From Thecamonas trahens ATCC 50062 (lineage: Eukaryota > Apusozoa > Apusomonadida > Apusomonadidae), in NCBI RefSeq assembly GCF_000142905.1, contig NW_013657610.1:30627-94626 (forward strand): a stretch of DNA of 64,000 nucleotides. The letters are read 5' to 3'. The notes beneath the pieces were generated by a model. The model saw only the letters and a list, made by a program, of their open reading frames with translations. It made no database searches and had not been told where the DNA came from. The translations under genes were made by a program, and so were the position numbers. This document shows positions 1 through 13,332 of this stretch, piece after piece; the stretch's first letter is position 1; each line of letters opens with the position of its first letter.

Positions 1-3000
1 GCCGTGGCTGTTGCGGCCGCGCGTGAGGGCGTGGTCTACGCCCAGACCGAACCGCAGCCGACGGTGCCCGGCGTCATGGCGGTGGTGCTCAAGGCACTGG
101 CTTCCAACTCACCGTCGCTGGCCGGCGCCCTGGTCCAGGTTGTCGCCAAGGCCGTGGTCCCATTCGACTTCCTCATCTCACTCAAGGACGCCATAGTCAC
201 CATGGGCACTGGCGTTGCCGCCCTCATCCGCGAGTTCAAGGCCGGCTCGTCCTCGTCCTCGCGCGAGTCGTCGTTCAACATCGCCGGCCTCGCTGCAGCG
301 CTCGGGCAAGTGCTCGAGGTCATTTTCTCGCGTGTCGACCTGCGGCAGGTCGTTGAGCGCGGCCTGGTCCCTATGGCGTCGGCAGTCGTGGGCAGCATCC
401 CGCCCGACGCGCTCGACGAGATCTGCTCTTCCTGGTTCGACTCGCTGTACGAGGCCGTACTCTCGCAAGTGGTACCTGAGGTGGTCGAGGTCCTCCCCAA
501 GAGCCCTGCCTTCCGCGATGCCGTGGCCTCGGTCTTCAACCCGGCAGTGTTCGAAGACGTGCCGGGCCTCGCTTTCCTCGGTCCCAAGCTCCAGGCCTTC
601 CAGAAGAAGCTCTCGGGCCCGTACTACTTTGACATTACCATCGGCGATGTGTTTGCCTCGTTCAAGACCGCGGCAGTCAAGGCGCAGCGCGGCGACTGGG
701 CAAGCACGCTCAACGAGTTTGACCCGGACCCCAAGGTCACACCGCTGGTCAAAAGCCTCGTCCGCAAGCCGCCGCCGGGAACGCCCGCATCGCTAAAGGC
801 CTACGTCTCGCACTACGCCAAGAGCATCATGTCGGACTCGGTCTTTCCGCATTTTTGCGAGGCGCTCGTCTCAGAGATGGTCTACTCATCGACCACAGTG
901 GTTGAGGGGGTGTTCATGGTCCTTGTCGACGCGCTCTCTCGCGAGCCGGACCATATCCTGCGCAACGCGCTCAAGCCCATCCTCAATGCACAGGCGCGCT
1001 TCCGCAAACGCATCCAAAGCGACGGCGGGGCGGTCATGGGCGCCTTTGAGCGCAAAGCCAAGGTCGGCGGGCTGGTCCCGAGCTTGCTTGGCGTCCTCGT
1101 CTCGCTTCCGCTCCGCGGCCTCTCGCCGCTCATTGGCCTCGTCGCATCGCACTACGCCACGGCGCTGGAGGAGGAGGAGCTGCTGGCGATCGTCAACCGA
1201 GTGGGCTCGCGGTACCTTCCGCTGGCCACGACCTGGCGCGACTTTGTCATCACCCACCTCCATGCTTTTACACGCGAGCTCGTCGAGCCGGACCTCAAGG
1301 CCGAGGTGGACAAGATTGTGGACGACGGCGAGGCCGTCGGCCGCGAGCTGGTGGCCTTTGTGTACGAGATGGCGACGTCGATGGTCGAAGACGTGCTCGA
1401 CAAGGCATCCGGGACGGTGTCTGCCGCCCTCGACGAGCTACAGGGCCTGTCGTGGGACGAGGCGCAGGACGCAATCAAGGGTGCGATTCTGGAGGCGGAC
1501 GCGCTGGTGAGCCCCTGGGCCCGGGCGTACTCGACTCTGTACTCGGAGGGCGTGGGCGCCATCGTGGCCGACTTTGACCGCGACCTTGCACGGGCCCACG
1601 TGAGCGTGGCACTGACCAAGCTTAGCGAGCTTGTGCCCAAGATGCTTGTGCGGCGGTACGACGTGGTTGTCAAGGATGCCGCTGAAGCGCGTGGCCTGGT
1701 CTCTCAGGCCTTTGCGGACATGAACGTGGTGCTGGAGACCGATTTCGGCCACCGGAATGCAGAGAAGGCGCTCATCGACGTGCTGCTAGCCCTGTGCACC
1801 GCGCCACGGGGCGCTCTGCCTAGTGCCGATACGGCTGTTCGCGAGCGCGTGCTTGCCGCCATTGCGCGCGACGGAATTGTAGACGCACTCCGCGGGGTGG
1901 GCGAACGGTCGCCGCTGGAGCGGGCACTCGAGGTCGCCGAGCTGTGGACAAAAAACTCCCACGGCGATCTCGGTGAGATCGACGCGCTCGACGACTCACG
2001 GCGGAGCCGGCGGCACGACGTCCGCGACGCATTGCTGGTCGACAACGACGATGTTCAAGGCCGCTCGCCCGAGGCGCAGCTAGTCAAGCTCCTCACCTCG
2101 CTGGGGCTGGAGCGCGAGGTTGAGCGCGGTGCAGCGCGCGGCGCCCGGGTCGGTGCAACCGGTGGCGACTCGGACTCGGACTCGGACGACAGTGAGGCTG
2201 GCGGCAACGAGTGGCTCGATGCAGAGCTACGCGAGGCGGTGACGCTTTCGGAGGCCGGGCTCTCTATGTCGGACCGCGAGCGGCGGCTCTGCAAGACCCG
2301 CAGGGTGCTGCAGCGGGTGATGAGGATCTCGGGAAGCTCGACAAAGCAGTATCCAAAGCTCTCGCTGCACGGAATGGTGCTGCTCGCCCGGGTATCGACC
2401 AAGCTGCTCACTGACCTGCGGCAGCTCTTCCACATTGTGGGCGAAACGGACGAGGCCGACGGGGCGGTGCTCCGCGAGCTCTTTACCCTCAACTACGTCC
2501 TCATCCACGTCCTCCAGTTTTCAAGGCACGACTGCCCAAGACAATGGACGAGGTGGCGAGAGGCAAGGCCAACGCAGCCGAGGCTGCGCAGCTGTTTGAC
2601 ATCCTCGACGCGCTCTTTGAGCTCATGACCTCGATCGGCCACCGGGTGCGGGTGGTGCAAGGCGAGCTGGCAGTCGGTGCCCGGCTGACCCGCGGCTACC
2701 GGGAGAGCGCACAGGCGGTGGCAGTCGCCGCGCTGGATCTGGCGAGCTGCCTGCTGAACACGGGCCACGCGTTTGCGCGCCAGCTGGCAGGCGAAGTGGC
2801 CAAGGCCTCGGTCAAGGCTGCGCGCGTGGCGAGCAAGGCTAAGGGCAGCGCTGCTGATGCCGAGGCTAGCGGGAGCGAGGCCGAGTACGAGGCTGCGGTG
2901 ATGGAGGAGTTTGACTCGGCGGCATGCGAGGCCGTCGTTGTTCTCCTCATGATCCATGAGTCGTGGCCGGGCTTGCTCGTGGGCGGCGCGCGGGTGCCAG

Positions 3001-6000
3001 ACTATCTGGTGGCACACACCGCGGAGACGTCCGGATTCAAGGCCGGGAGCGAACCGCTGGACGCGTCGGCGTCACGGAGCGAGCAGCTGCGGGTCCTTGC
3101 CGCCCGCGAGGGCGAGGTTGCACTCGAGGTCTCGGGCTGCCTCTATGCCGTCTCGCGGATCTTTGCGTGTGCCCAGCTGAAACGGGTTGCTCGTGAGGCC
3201 GTGGTGCGTTACGGTCGGTCTGGTGCAACCGAAGGGGCGCTGGCAGCCCTGGTGGGTGGTCTCGGCGATGAGCGGGCTGGGTCGTTGTCGTCGTCGGACG
3301 AAGATGACGAGGCTCGCCCCAGTGGAGATCCGACCGGCGTGGGTCTCGACTCGCTGGGAGCCACTGTGGCCGAACTCTCCGAGAGTGGGCTGGACAAGGC
3401 CGGAGCCGAGGCTATCGAGCTCATTGAGTGGATGGTGCGGCAGGCAGCGCCGGTGCCGGGCGAGCTGCAGGATGCCGAGTTTGTCATTGCGCTTGCAGAG
3501 GAGGCGCTGGTGACGTACGCTGGGCAGGTTGTCGGGCGGAAGCGGGCACTCGGCTCGACGGCGCACAAGATGAAGCGGACGCTGGACGCAATGGGCAAGT
3601 GGCGCGAGACCAAGGTGAACACCCAGATGCCGCTGGCGTTTGTGGCGCACGCACTCGGACTTGGAGCGCTGGACGCGTCGGCAATTGCGGTGGCATCGTC
3701 GACAACCAAGACCGCGCTCGTGCGTGAGCTCATTGACATTGCCTACGACGAGGTTGTCGGTCGGCCCGAGGTGCTCTCGGAGGCGGTGGCAAAGCTCCCG
3801 ATGCGGACGAGCTCTGTCTCGCTCAGCGCGATTGTGGAGAGTGTGACGGCGGCGGTGGATCCGCACGCGCTGCTGGACCGACTCGTCGGTGCCATTGTAC
3901 GTGTGCTTCTGCGGCCGCAGTGCTACGTCGAGACTGTGCTGCAGTGCATCGGTGAGCGCGAGTCGCCGCGGTCTGTGCGTGCAACGATCATGAGCCGGCT
4001 TGCGATGATGAAGCGGCCATTTGACAAGGAGCTTGTCAAGCGGCTGCTGAACCCGAACGGGGCGCCGCTGTTTGTGGCGTCGACCAGGACGCTTGAGCGT
4101 TTCAATGCTGCAAGCAAGGTGGGCGACGCGATGGTCAGCTACCTTGCGGTTGCAGTGCCACGGATGGTGGCGTCGCTGCCGGGCACGCTTCAGGAGGAGA
4201 TGCAGAAAGAGGCGCGACTCGCCTTTCGTGCTATTCTCTCCAACTTTGTGCTCTCGTTCCAGCACATGCGTGGGCTGCTTGTGGAGGACACCTTTGAGGC
4301 AATGCTCGAGGTGTTTGGCCTGCCATACGGGACGATCCACCTCGGGCGTGCGTCGAATGTGATGTATGTAGAGACGCGCGCCGCGCGTGCTATTTTGGAC
4401 GGGCTCTCATCGGTACCGGCCGGATGGGCCGAGCAGGACTTGCTTGAAAAGATGTGCAAGGTGCACAGCTCTGCCGAGACCCAGGCCGGGGCCCTGCCCG
4501 AGGCGGCAACCGGCAACGAGACTGTTGAATCGCAGCGTGAGATTGTGTCTGTGGCCAAGGCAACGTCTGGCTGGGTCATGGCACGCATGGAGGGATCGCT
4601 CAAGTGGAGCGCCGCCGTGGAGGCTATCTTTGGCGACGAGGCTCAAAAATCATCATTTGGCCAAGCAGGGGAGCTGGAAGCCGAGCTGGAAGCCGAGCTG
4701 GCTCGGATGGAGTACGAGATCCGCGCGCGACGCGAGGAGCAGGCCGAGGTGCGGGCAACAGCAGCTGCCGAGGAGGGTGGGAGCGAGGACCGCACTGTCA
4801 AGGCCAAGGCCAAGTCCAAAGCCAAGTCCAAGTCCAAAGCCAAGTCCAAGTCCAAAGCCAAGAGCAAGGCCAAGGCCGATGCGCCCATGGAGCTGTTCAA
4901 GGTGGCGGACGCGGACGCGCGGATTCGGCGGTTGGAGTGGCGCGTCGAGGCATTGGGGCGGGTGCTCCGGGTTGGGCGCGAGCTCAGCCCGCACGCCGAG
5001 AACAGCGCTGTGCTGGAGGCGCTGTGCGAAGTGGGCGAAGCGCTCAACGAGTTGTGCAAGGTGTACACACCTGTGAGTGCACAGCGTGGCGTTGTGCTTG
5101 CGCTTGTGGCGCAGATCACGCAGCAGCTGTCAACAGAGGACTTTGGTGACCTCGTAGAGGAGGTGATCGAGGCCGGACGCGTGTTTGAGAGCGGGGCCGT
5201 AAGCGCAGTCGAGTTTGTGTGGCTGCGGATGGCGCTGACGCTGGACACGCGGCGGACGCTGGGTGGGCTACTGGAGCGGCTGCAGATCGGTGTGAGCGAG
5301 TTTGGGCTGGACATTTCGTTCAAGCCGAACGTGACCGACTGGTTGTACGAGACAATGACGGACGAGGCCGCTGGAGTGCTTGCCAACAAGTTTGGCGTGC
5401 GAAATCGCGAGACGTTTACGATGGGCAACCTGTTCGGCGACGCGACCGGCTCGTTTGCGCGGTATGTCCTGAGCAGCGACTCGTATCACGACAAGGTGCC
5501 TGCGCGACCGGGTACGTTTGCGCTGAGCGACGAGGAGGTGGAAGAGCTGCAGAGCCACCTATGCCAGCTGTTTACGCGGTGGAAGGTTGCCCTGACGGGG
5601 ACGCCACTGGAGCTGGTGGCGTACGCGCTGCAGTACAAGTGGACGGCAGACTTGGGCTCAGAGATGGGCCAGGTGTGGATGAACTTTATGTCGGGACGGA
5701 TGTTCGACTGGCTGCTGTACGAGGAGATGTTTGGCAAGGACGCGATGGGGCGGTGGCTCTACGCGCGCGAGGTGGAAGAGTACCTGCGGCTGTGTGACCG
5801 CGGAGCTGCCGGACGCGAGGAGGCTGTAGCGTTCTTCAGCAAGTGGATGGGCGGGATCAAGGGCTTCTCGTCGCGCAACAGCGCCCACGGCCGGGCTGGC
5901 AATGTGTACCTCTGGTTCCGTGGGATCATGGAAGACATGATAGCGGGCGACTACTTTTTCTGCTACTTTGACGAGGCTCGGGCCGAGGGCTTCAAGATCA

Positions 6001-9000
6001 AATCGATGCTGAAGACGCCCGTGCTCGAGCACGAGCTGTTGGGGCAGATGACGAAGCTGCTTGCGTCGTCGAAGCGTGCCAAACAGCTTGTGACGCACGC
6101 GGCGGTGGAGGCGGTGGGTCCTGTGGCACAGGTGGTGGTCATCAAGCTGCTGAGGCAGTTCCTCCGCAAAGTTGTGTTGGGCAAGCTGAAGGATGCGCTG
6201 CGCCGTGTGGACGCGCGTGTGCTGGAGGAGGTGATGGCCCAGGTTGTGGCTGCCGTCCGAACGTCGCCACTGGCCAAGCTGGCAGGTGTCTTTGAGGGAC
6301 TGTCGGGCGGCAAGGTGCGCGCGATTGTGGGCGCCTTCTTTTCTGCCTTTGCCGACGCGTTCCTCCGGGCGCTCGAGGCAGACATGGGCAAGATGACAGT
6401 GTTCGGCTCGCAGATTGTGGTCAGCTTTGTCGAGGCGCGGCGGAGTGGCGTATCTGTTCCCGAGCTGCTGGCGCTTGTGGAGGCGAACCTGGGCATGATC
6501 GTGGACATTGTGAAGGAGGTCGACATGGAGGTGTTCATGTCGAGTGTGGTCGGCGAGCTTGTGGAAGCGCTCATTCCGGGGCGCGTCCTTGTCTCGCTCC
6601 GCAAGCTCGGCGCGACATGGTCCAAGTCGGACTCGGAGGCGGCGACGCTCGGTGAAGGAAGCTCGAGCGGGTGCTGCGGATGCAGAGGAGGTGGGAGCCT
6701 TACTGCAGAGATCGACGACGACGACGGCGACGGCGAGGTCGGTGAAGAAGACAACGGGGCCGTGGACTTTGGCGAGCTTGTGGAGGCGCTGGCAGAGCTT
6801 GTGGGCGAACTGGTGACCGAGAGCGACTTTGGCGAGCTGCTGAGCAAGCTCAAGGGCGTTCTGGGTGTGCCTGCCATGGCTGTGGTCATGGACGGCTACC
6901 GGAGGCGCGGGCTGGACTACGGCGGCAGCGTCGTGGCCAAGTTCTACACGCGGGTGTTTGAGCGTGCCGGTGTTGGCTCTATGGCGTATGACGAGCTGGT
7001 GGAGATGAGCGAGCGTGCAGAGAGCGGCAGCGGAGCATCGTATGTGGCGATTGTGGACCGGCTGCTGAAGGCGTCGGAAGGCGGGGACGAGGAGAAGGAC
7101 GCCACCGACGCAGAGAATGCTTACGACGCCGACGAAGAAGGCGAGGAGGAGGAGGAAGGGAAGAGGAAGACTCGCTTGTCAAGGCGAGCATGGAAGAGGC
7201 GTTGAGCAAGCTGGCGCCGAAGCGGATTGCGAAGGCTGTGGCGCAGGCCGAGGGCGAGACCGAACTGCTGGGACAGTTCCTGCGGGAGCTTGTGGGGCTG
7301 GCCAAGGTCATCACGTCGCGGAGCGAGGGCGGAGCCGACGGAGCAAGGGCTGGCAACGGCGACGAGGGTGGCGACGATGCAGATGGTCGGTCCAGTCGGT
7401 CGATGTCGCAATCTGTACATGCGCTCGCGGAAGTGATGCACAACATGGTGTCATGGCGGGAGCTGGGCAAGGAGATGGTCGTCGAAGCAATGACCGGCGT
7501 GGAGCGCAAGTTCAACGCCGAGATCTGGCCAGAGTTTGCGGGGCGTCTGCGGACGCAGGTTGCCGAGGCGCTAGAGGCGCTGGAAGACGCTGAAGACGAG
7601 GACGATGAGCTGGAGACGGCGCGCGAGACCGTGACTTCAGTGCAGACGAGCCTGTTTGGGTACCTGGAGGTGGTGGCACAGGTCATGGTGGCATCGACCG
7701 AGAGCGGCGAGGTAGAGCTCGCGCTTGTGCGTTCGCTGTATGCCGATGGCGAGAGCGGGTCCATCTCGAACATGGTGTCTGGCAAGCGTGGCGGAGGCTG
7801 GGACGTGCTGGGCGTGCTCGGGACGGTGTTCCCGCTGCTGGGACAATCGCTTGCGGTGCTGAGCGAGGGTGTGCCTGGGGCGGATGAGTACTTTGCCCAG
7901 CGGAACGACGGGTTTGGTCTTCGTGTGCTTCAGGTGCTCAACGAGTGCCGCGTCGACACGGGGCGGCTGCTGAGCTCTGGGCACGAGTCTGAGGCATTCG
8001 AGTTTGCGGACGTGAGTGGGGCATCTGGAGCATGGGAGCAGGTTGTTGTGGATGCCATCAAGGCTGTGTTCTTCCCGTTCTCTGAGTCTCTTGGCCCGCG
8101 CGGGTTCGACATTGAGCAGAGCGCGAGCGAGGTGCTCGGCGATTTGGAAGAGCGGATGCTGGACTTGCTTGACTTTGTGCAGCAGACGCTGCGCGGGTTC
8201 TGGCGGAGCGCTGTTGCTGCGGTGGACGAAGACCAAAGCCTGGGTGCCCAGCTGGCCAAGCGGGCGTGGGCGGTTGTTGGCGAGGAGCTGCGGCGACTTG
8301 CGGTGACCGGGCGGGAGGTGCGGCGGATGGGACGTGAGGTACGTGGACGTCTGGAGTTTGCGTCGACCGAGGTGATGGAGCGTGTTGGCGGAAGCGTGGA
8401 GGAGGTGATGCGGTACGACGAGGCGATGCCTGCGGCACTGGAGGCGTACCAAGAGGCCGAGGGCGCGTATACGGCCGCCAAAGATCTCGTGGAAGGGCTG
8501 CTGGGCGAAGTGAGCGACTACGTGTTTGGTGAGCTGCTACCCGGGCTTGTGGGCGAGGTCTTTGACCTTGTCCTCATTCCGACGTCTGCAGCGACGGCGT
8601 CGTGGAAGGCTGTGCTGCCACTTGTTCTCGAGTTTGTGCAAGAGCTTGTGAGTGCGTCGCCGCTTGTGCTTGTGAACCAGATCCTTGGGCTTGCAGCGAG
8701 CAAGGTTGTGGACGGGCTGCACTCGCAGGAGGCGATGGTGCTCTCTGTGCTGCGATCGCTGCGGCTGCGGCTGCAGGGGCTCGTGCGGCAGCCGCGGTCT
8801 GTGTGGCGCGGCGTTCAGGCTGTGGGCGGCCTACTCGAGTCGGGCGCCGACGGCGACGTTGTGCTGCGGCGCGTGTTTGCCTGGGTTGACGTGCGCGGCC
8901 TGATGCAGGCGCTCGCTGCAGAGCTTTGCTCGCTGGTTGTGGCGCCGCACAAGGTGCTGCTCGGCGGGCTTGTCTCGCCGCTCGCGGCTGCGGCTGCGAG

Positions 9001-11731
9001 CCAAACGGAGGCGCTGCTGGAGCTGCAGGGGCAGCTGCTGAGGCAAGCGCCCGATGTGTGGAGCGAGGTTGGCGAGATTGTCAAGCGCGCTGCGATGGTC
9101 GGCCTCTCGCGCGAGACGCTTGTGTCCGGCATCCAGGGCCATGTGGTAGGCGTGGCCAACGACCAGGGATGGGATGCCGAGGAGGGCCTTGTGCTCAACT
9201 ACTTTTACGTGTTTGACCAGGTCCACGACGGCGTGCTCAAGCTGATGAAGAGCAAGTTTGTGATGCGGGTGGAGAATGCTGTGGCGCGTGCGCGGGAGCA
9301 AGCGCCTGCGGCTGTGGAACAGTTTGTGCTCCGGCTTGTGCTTGGGTGGCTGGAGGGCGGAGGGAGCGAGACGTCGCTCCGCGGCTTCCTGGAAGGCGCG
9401 ACCGAGAACGTGGTGACGTTTGTGTCGCAGGTCGAGGGCCTGGCAGAGGAGCTGCTTGTGGGCTTTCTGGAGTCTGCAGGCGAGGCGCTGGTCGAGTACG
9501 CAACCGAGACGCTGCTGGCCGGTATCGGGCAGGCTGCGCTTCGGAACGTGAGCGTTGTGGCGCAGCAGAACGCGAGCGTGGTCTCGTTGCGAAAGCTGTT
9601 CAACGCCATGCACGACCGAGTGCGGGACGTGGTGAAAGAGATGCTGCAGCACGAGGCGCTTGAGGATGTCCTGGCCAGCGGCGAGGATGTGGCCAGCTGG
9701 CTGGAGCCTGTGTATGGCTGGATGGCCGACGGCGGACTAGAGACGTTTGTCGGTGGCTCGCCGGACGCCGAGGATGACGAGGACGTGGTCGATCAAGTGC
9801 TGCGGCTGTGTAAGGAGGCGAGCGGCGGCGGACAAGGTGGCAGCAAGGTCAACGAGGTGCTCGCGGCTGTGGTGAGCGGGCTCCGGGCCGCGGTGGAGGA
9901 CGCGATGGAGGAGGGAAGCGAAGGCGTGTTTGTCATGGCGGCGCGAGCTCTGGAGGACGGCGTGCTGCAGAGCCTGAAGGACGGTGGCGAGGCCGGCGGC
10001 GCTGCGATGATGAGCCGGCTGATGGCGATTGTGGCCAAGGGCATGGAGGCTGTTGCGTCGCGGCGGAGCGAGGATGTGCTGGCGCTGCGGCGGTCGGGCG
10101 AGCGCGTGGACGAAGCCGTCGAGGTACTCGGAGGCGAGCTCTCCGAGTCGATCGGTGAGGACTACTACGAGCGTGCGTTTGTGGCGTCGTACGTGCTGGA
10201 TGTTGTGTGCGAGCCTGTGCTGCGGATGATGGTGTCGTCAACCAGTCCGGCGGCGATGCTGACGAGTCTTGTGGCGGCGCGAAAGAGCAGGAGCGCGCAG
10301 ATTGTGGTGAAGAGCTGGCCAAGAATTGTGGCGCAGTTTGCTCAGCGTGTGCTGTCCGAGGTAGGCGGCGCCGACGGCGACGATGAGAGCGGCGGCGAGG
10401 GGCGGCGGTGGAGACCGCTGGATTTTGTGCGGTCGTTCTTTGGCGACGACGTGGGCAGGGCGGCGATCAAGGTGGAGACGATGGAGGCCGTGGCGCGCGC
10501 GTCGGGCAAGTGGGTGTCGCAAGTGGTGGCGCCCGTGGCCAAGTCTGGCGCCGGGGCCAACAAGGCTGCTGGGGCAGGCGGAGCGTCGCTTGTGGCGCGC
10601 GGGCTCGGACTCCGTGGGCTCGGGGTGCAGGCGTACGTCGAGGGCGTGGTGGACGGTGTTCTGCTCAACGGGCCGCTAGGCCCGGTCTTTGCGCCACGGT
10701 CCGGTGTGATCAAGGCTGCAGTCGCCGGGCTCGATGAGAGCATGGCCGAGCGGAAGCTCGGGCAGCTCATCGGCGAGCTTGTTGCGGCGAGTGCACGCAA
10801 GGCGGCAGAGGGCTCTGAAGAGGCGCTGGTGTACCTCGTGCGGTTCCTGGCAGCGCCGGAGCTCGGCCCGCGATTTGTGGAAGCGCTGCTTGTGGGCGCG
10901 AGCGTGGGCATTGCGAGCGTGCAGGAGGCGGTTGCGAGCGTTGTGGCGTGGGCGCGGCTGATGGTGAAGAAGGGCGCCGGGAAGCGAGGCGAGGTGGTTG
11001 CAGCGCTTGTGGGCCAGTGGCGGGCGCTCCTCGCCGAGGTCCCCGCCCTGGCCAAGAAGGAGATGGAGTCTGGCGGAAGCGTGCTCGAGTCCGAAGTCCT
11101 TGCGCCGTACCGAGAGGTTGCGGAGGAGCTTGTGGGCAAGATCCTGAGCAACTCGCAGTCCACCATCCGGACGCTCAACTCTGTGCTCGGCAAAACGACG
11201 CAGGTTGTGGAGGGAGGGAAGCGGATGCTGTCGTCTGTAGACGAGAAGCTCAACCGTGGCTTTGCGGTGATTGTGGACGATGTGGTGGCCGAGGTGAAGA
11301 GCCAGACTGCGGGGCGGTCGTCGACTGTGGAGGAGAGCGAGCTGCGTGACAAGTGCGCAGATGCGACAAGCGTGGCGATGAAGCAGCGGGTGAAGAGCGT
11401 GTTTGGCGTGAGCGACACGCAGCTTGCAGTGAGTCTCGGCGTGGCCGTCCTCCTCCTGGCCATCATTCTCGCCTTTATCTTCCTCGGTGTGAGCGCGTTC
11501 CGCGGCGGTGGCGCGGCGACAGCGCTCATCAACTCGATCCTGGTGGTGGTGGGTGGGTTCGGGACGAGCGCCGGTAACTCGAAGAGCGGCAGCGGCGTGT
11601 TCCGCATGGTCATGCCCAAAATCCAGGCCTTCCTCGAGACGTGGGTGGGCAAGGCGATGGTGGGCGGGCTGGTGAAGGAGATTGCCGGCGAGGTGGTGGT
11701 GGAGATGGTGCGGGACGACGCGCTGCTGTGA
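1..11731 (+). CDS. Giant alpha-helical protein with C-terminal membrane segment (5' partial, two frame breaks)
   Basis: I do not recognise this family. Three long open segments in successive frames (1-2520, 2520-7158, 7160-11731) continue each other without overlap of unrelated sequence, so I read them as one product of about 3,900 residues whose start lies left of the window. Both breaks back up by one base, near the TTTT at 2518-2521 and the GGG at 7158-7160, as expected for missing bases. The protein is almost entirely Ala/Leu/Val/Glu-rich amphipathic helix with acidic spacers (2168-2195, 7083-7160) and a Lys-Ser-Lys-Ala tract (4801-4880). One strong hydrophobic segment lies at about 11429-11500 and is followed by about 75 residues. 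The layout suggests a very large membrane-tethered scaffold or tether. No enzyme motif is visible. It converges with the next gene, with 97 bp between stops. I am confident it is coding and have no functional assignment. Confidence 0.75.
4801..4881 (+). repeat. Lys-Ser-Lys-Ala coding repeat
   Basis: An AAGTCCAAAGCC-type repeat inside the giant gene encodes alternating KSKA/KSKSKA. It is an in-frame basic linker between two acidic/helical parts and is probably disordered. Confidence 0.7.
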
Positions 11732-11828
11732 GTCGCGTCCCAGCCCCGCAGACCTTGCCCGGCTCGGCACTGCCGATGTCAGCCACAGTGGTAAACAATG
11801 AGCAAAGTGCAGGCGGGCAGGCGGACCG

Positions 11829-13321
11829 TCATGTGCCCAGCCGGGCAAGGGCGCCGTCGACAAGATCGAGGAGACGGACGTCGCCAAAGCGGCCGTGCTT
11901 CCGGATGATAAAGGCGCGGAGCTGGCGGAGGCGGTGGAGGTCGGCGAGCGACTCCAAGGTGCGGGCGACGACGGCCCAGTGCTTGCAGCGGGTGGCGAGC
12001 TTGATGCGGGCCTCTGGGTCAGCGATGAGGCCAAGGAAGTAGTCGACGAGGTCGGGCGGGGCGTCGTGGGCGACGGCGGCGGCGACAAAGGGCTCCCAGC
12101 CGATGACCGACTTGGGCTTGCGGCGGCGAGCCTTGGCCGGGTTTTTGGCGAGTGCCTTGCGGGCGGCGTGGTAGTCGGCGCCGGCCCAGGCCAGGCTCCG
12201 CAGCAGCTCCCAGTCGCCGATCTGTGCGGCGGCAAGGGCCGACTTGCGCATGTAGGCCGCCGGCGAGAGGGCGAGGGCGGCAGCCAAGGCGCGCGGCGAG
12301 GCGACCGAGTCGTCGGGCGCGGCGCGGTGGTAGAAGAGCAGGTAGTGGGCAGTGGCGTAGACAGAGCGGCCAAGGAGCGGGCGCGGTGGGAAGCGGAGCA
12401 GAATGGGCGGCGGGTTGCTGCCAGCGGCGGCGGCAGCATCCATCTTCTGGACCTTGGCCTGGATGCGGAGGAGCGCAATCTGAGCAGCGATAGACGAGCG
12501 GAGGAAGCCGCGCGGCGACTCGCGGGCGGCCGGATCAGCAGCAGCCTTTGCAGCAGCCTCCAGCGCCGGCAGGCGGCGATCGGGCGGGGCGGCCAGAGCA
12601 GCGCGGAGGAGGGCCCATGCCGAGGCCGGCGGTGGGAGCAGGGCGCGGGTGGCGGCAATCAGCTCCGGGTACGCGCCAACGGCGCGGAGATGGGCCAGGT
12701 AGTAGGGGACGGCTGCAGGAGCGGCAGCGAGCATATCGTAGAACGCCGCCGCCGTCAACGACGCCCGCTCCCCAGCCAGCACATCGATCACAGCATGACC
12801 GGCACAGCGATCAGCCAGAGCGGTGAGCAGCGCAGCCTTTGCCGCCGGCGACGGCAGAGCGCGAAGAGCAAGCGGAGCGCCCGCCAAGACCGCCGCCACC
12901 GCCGCCGGCACCGGATTGGGAGTGGCCGCAGAGGCCGAGGCGGAGCGAGACGAGGCGGAGCGAGAGGAGGCGGAGCGAGACGAGGCGGAGCGAGACGAGG
13001 CGGAGCGAGACGAGGCGGAGCGAGACGAGGCGGATCGGAGGCGTGTGCGGAGGGCGGTGATGGTGGCATCACGGGCAGAGAGGTCTGCGGTGAGGGCGGT
13101 GATGGTGGCATGGCGTGCGGAGAGGTCTGCGGTGAGGGCGGTGATGGTGGCGAGGGCCGAGGCGAGGGCAGGGCAGGGGGAGGAGGGGGAGCATTGGAGG
13201 GGGAGGGGGGGAGGGGGAGGGGGGGAGGGGAGGGGGGAGGGGAGGGGGTGGCGAAGGGGTTGAGGGCTGTGGAGGGGGGAGGGGGGGTGGGGGTGGGGGT
13301 GGGGGTGGCGAAGGGGTTCAT
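11829..13321 (-). CDS. VIPAS39/SPE-39-like Vps16 C-terminal domain protein
   Basis: The C-terminal ~330 residues (11829-12880) are helical and end in a pattern I recognise from the Vps16_C domain of VIPAS39/SPE-39: an IGWEPF motif, then PEARIKLATRCKHW, then LADLHRLRQLRAFI. In animals this protein pairs with VPS33B for late endosome and lysosome-related organelle trafficking. N-terminal to it are coiled-coil repeats (TITALTADLSAR) and an RSASS repeat (15-nt units, 12942-13030). The best start is the ATG at 13321, which opens with MNPFATP followed by a second NPFATP. NPF is the EH-domain ligand motif. This start is in a different frame, so a one-base omission must lie in the G/C homopolymer region at about 13190-13260. 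The corrected length is about 497 residues, close to the animal proteins. Alternatively the protein starts later in the C-terminal frame, or is a divergent VPS16. Confidence 0.6.
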
Positions 13322-13332
13322 GTCGTGGAGGG

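Noticed and set aside
2500-2550. Programmed -1 frameshift in the giant gene
   Set aside because: No X XXY YYZ slippery heptamer or downstream structure is evident, and same-sign breaks occur in many unrelated genes, so missing bases are simpler.
10676-12658. 660-codon open frame on the minus strand
   Set aside because: It crosses the giant gene and the VIPAS39-like gene in another frame, is Arg/Pro/Ser/His-rich and shows no family pattern. A product of high GC content.
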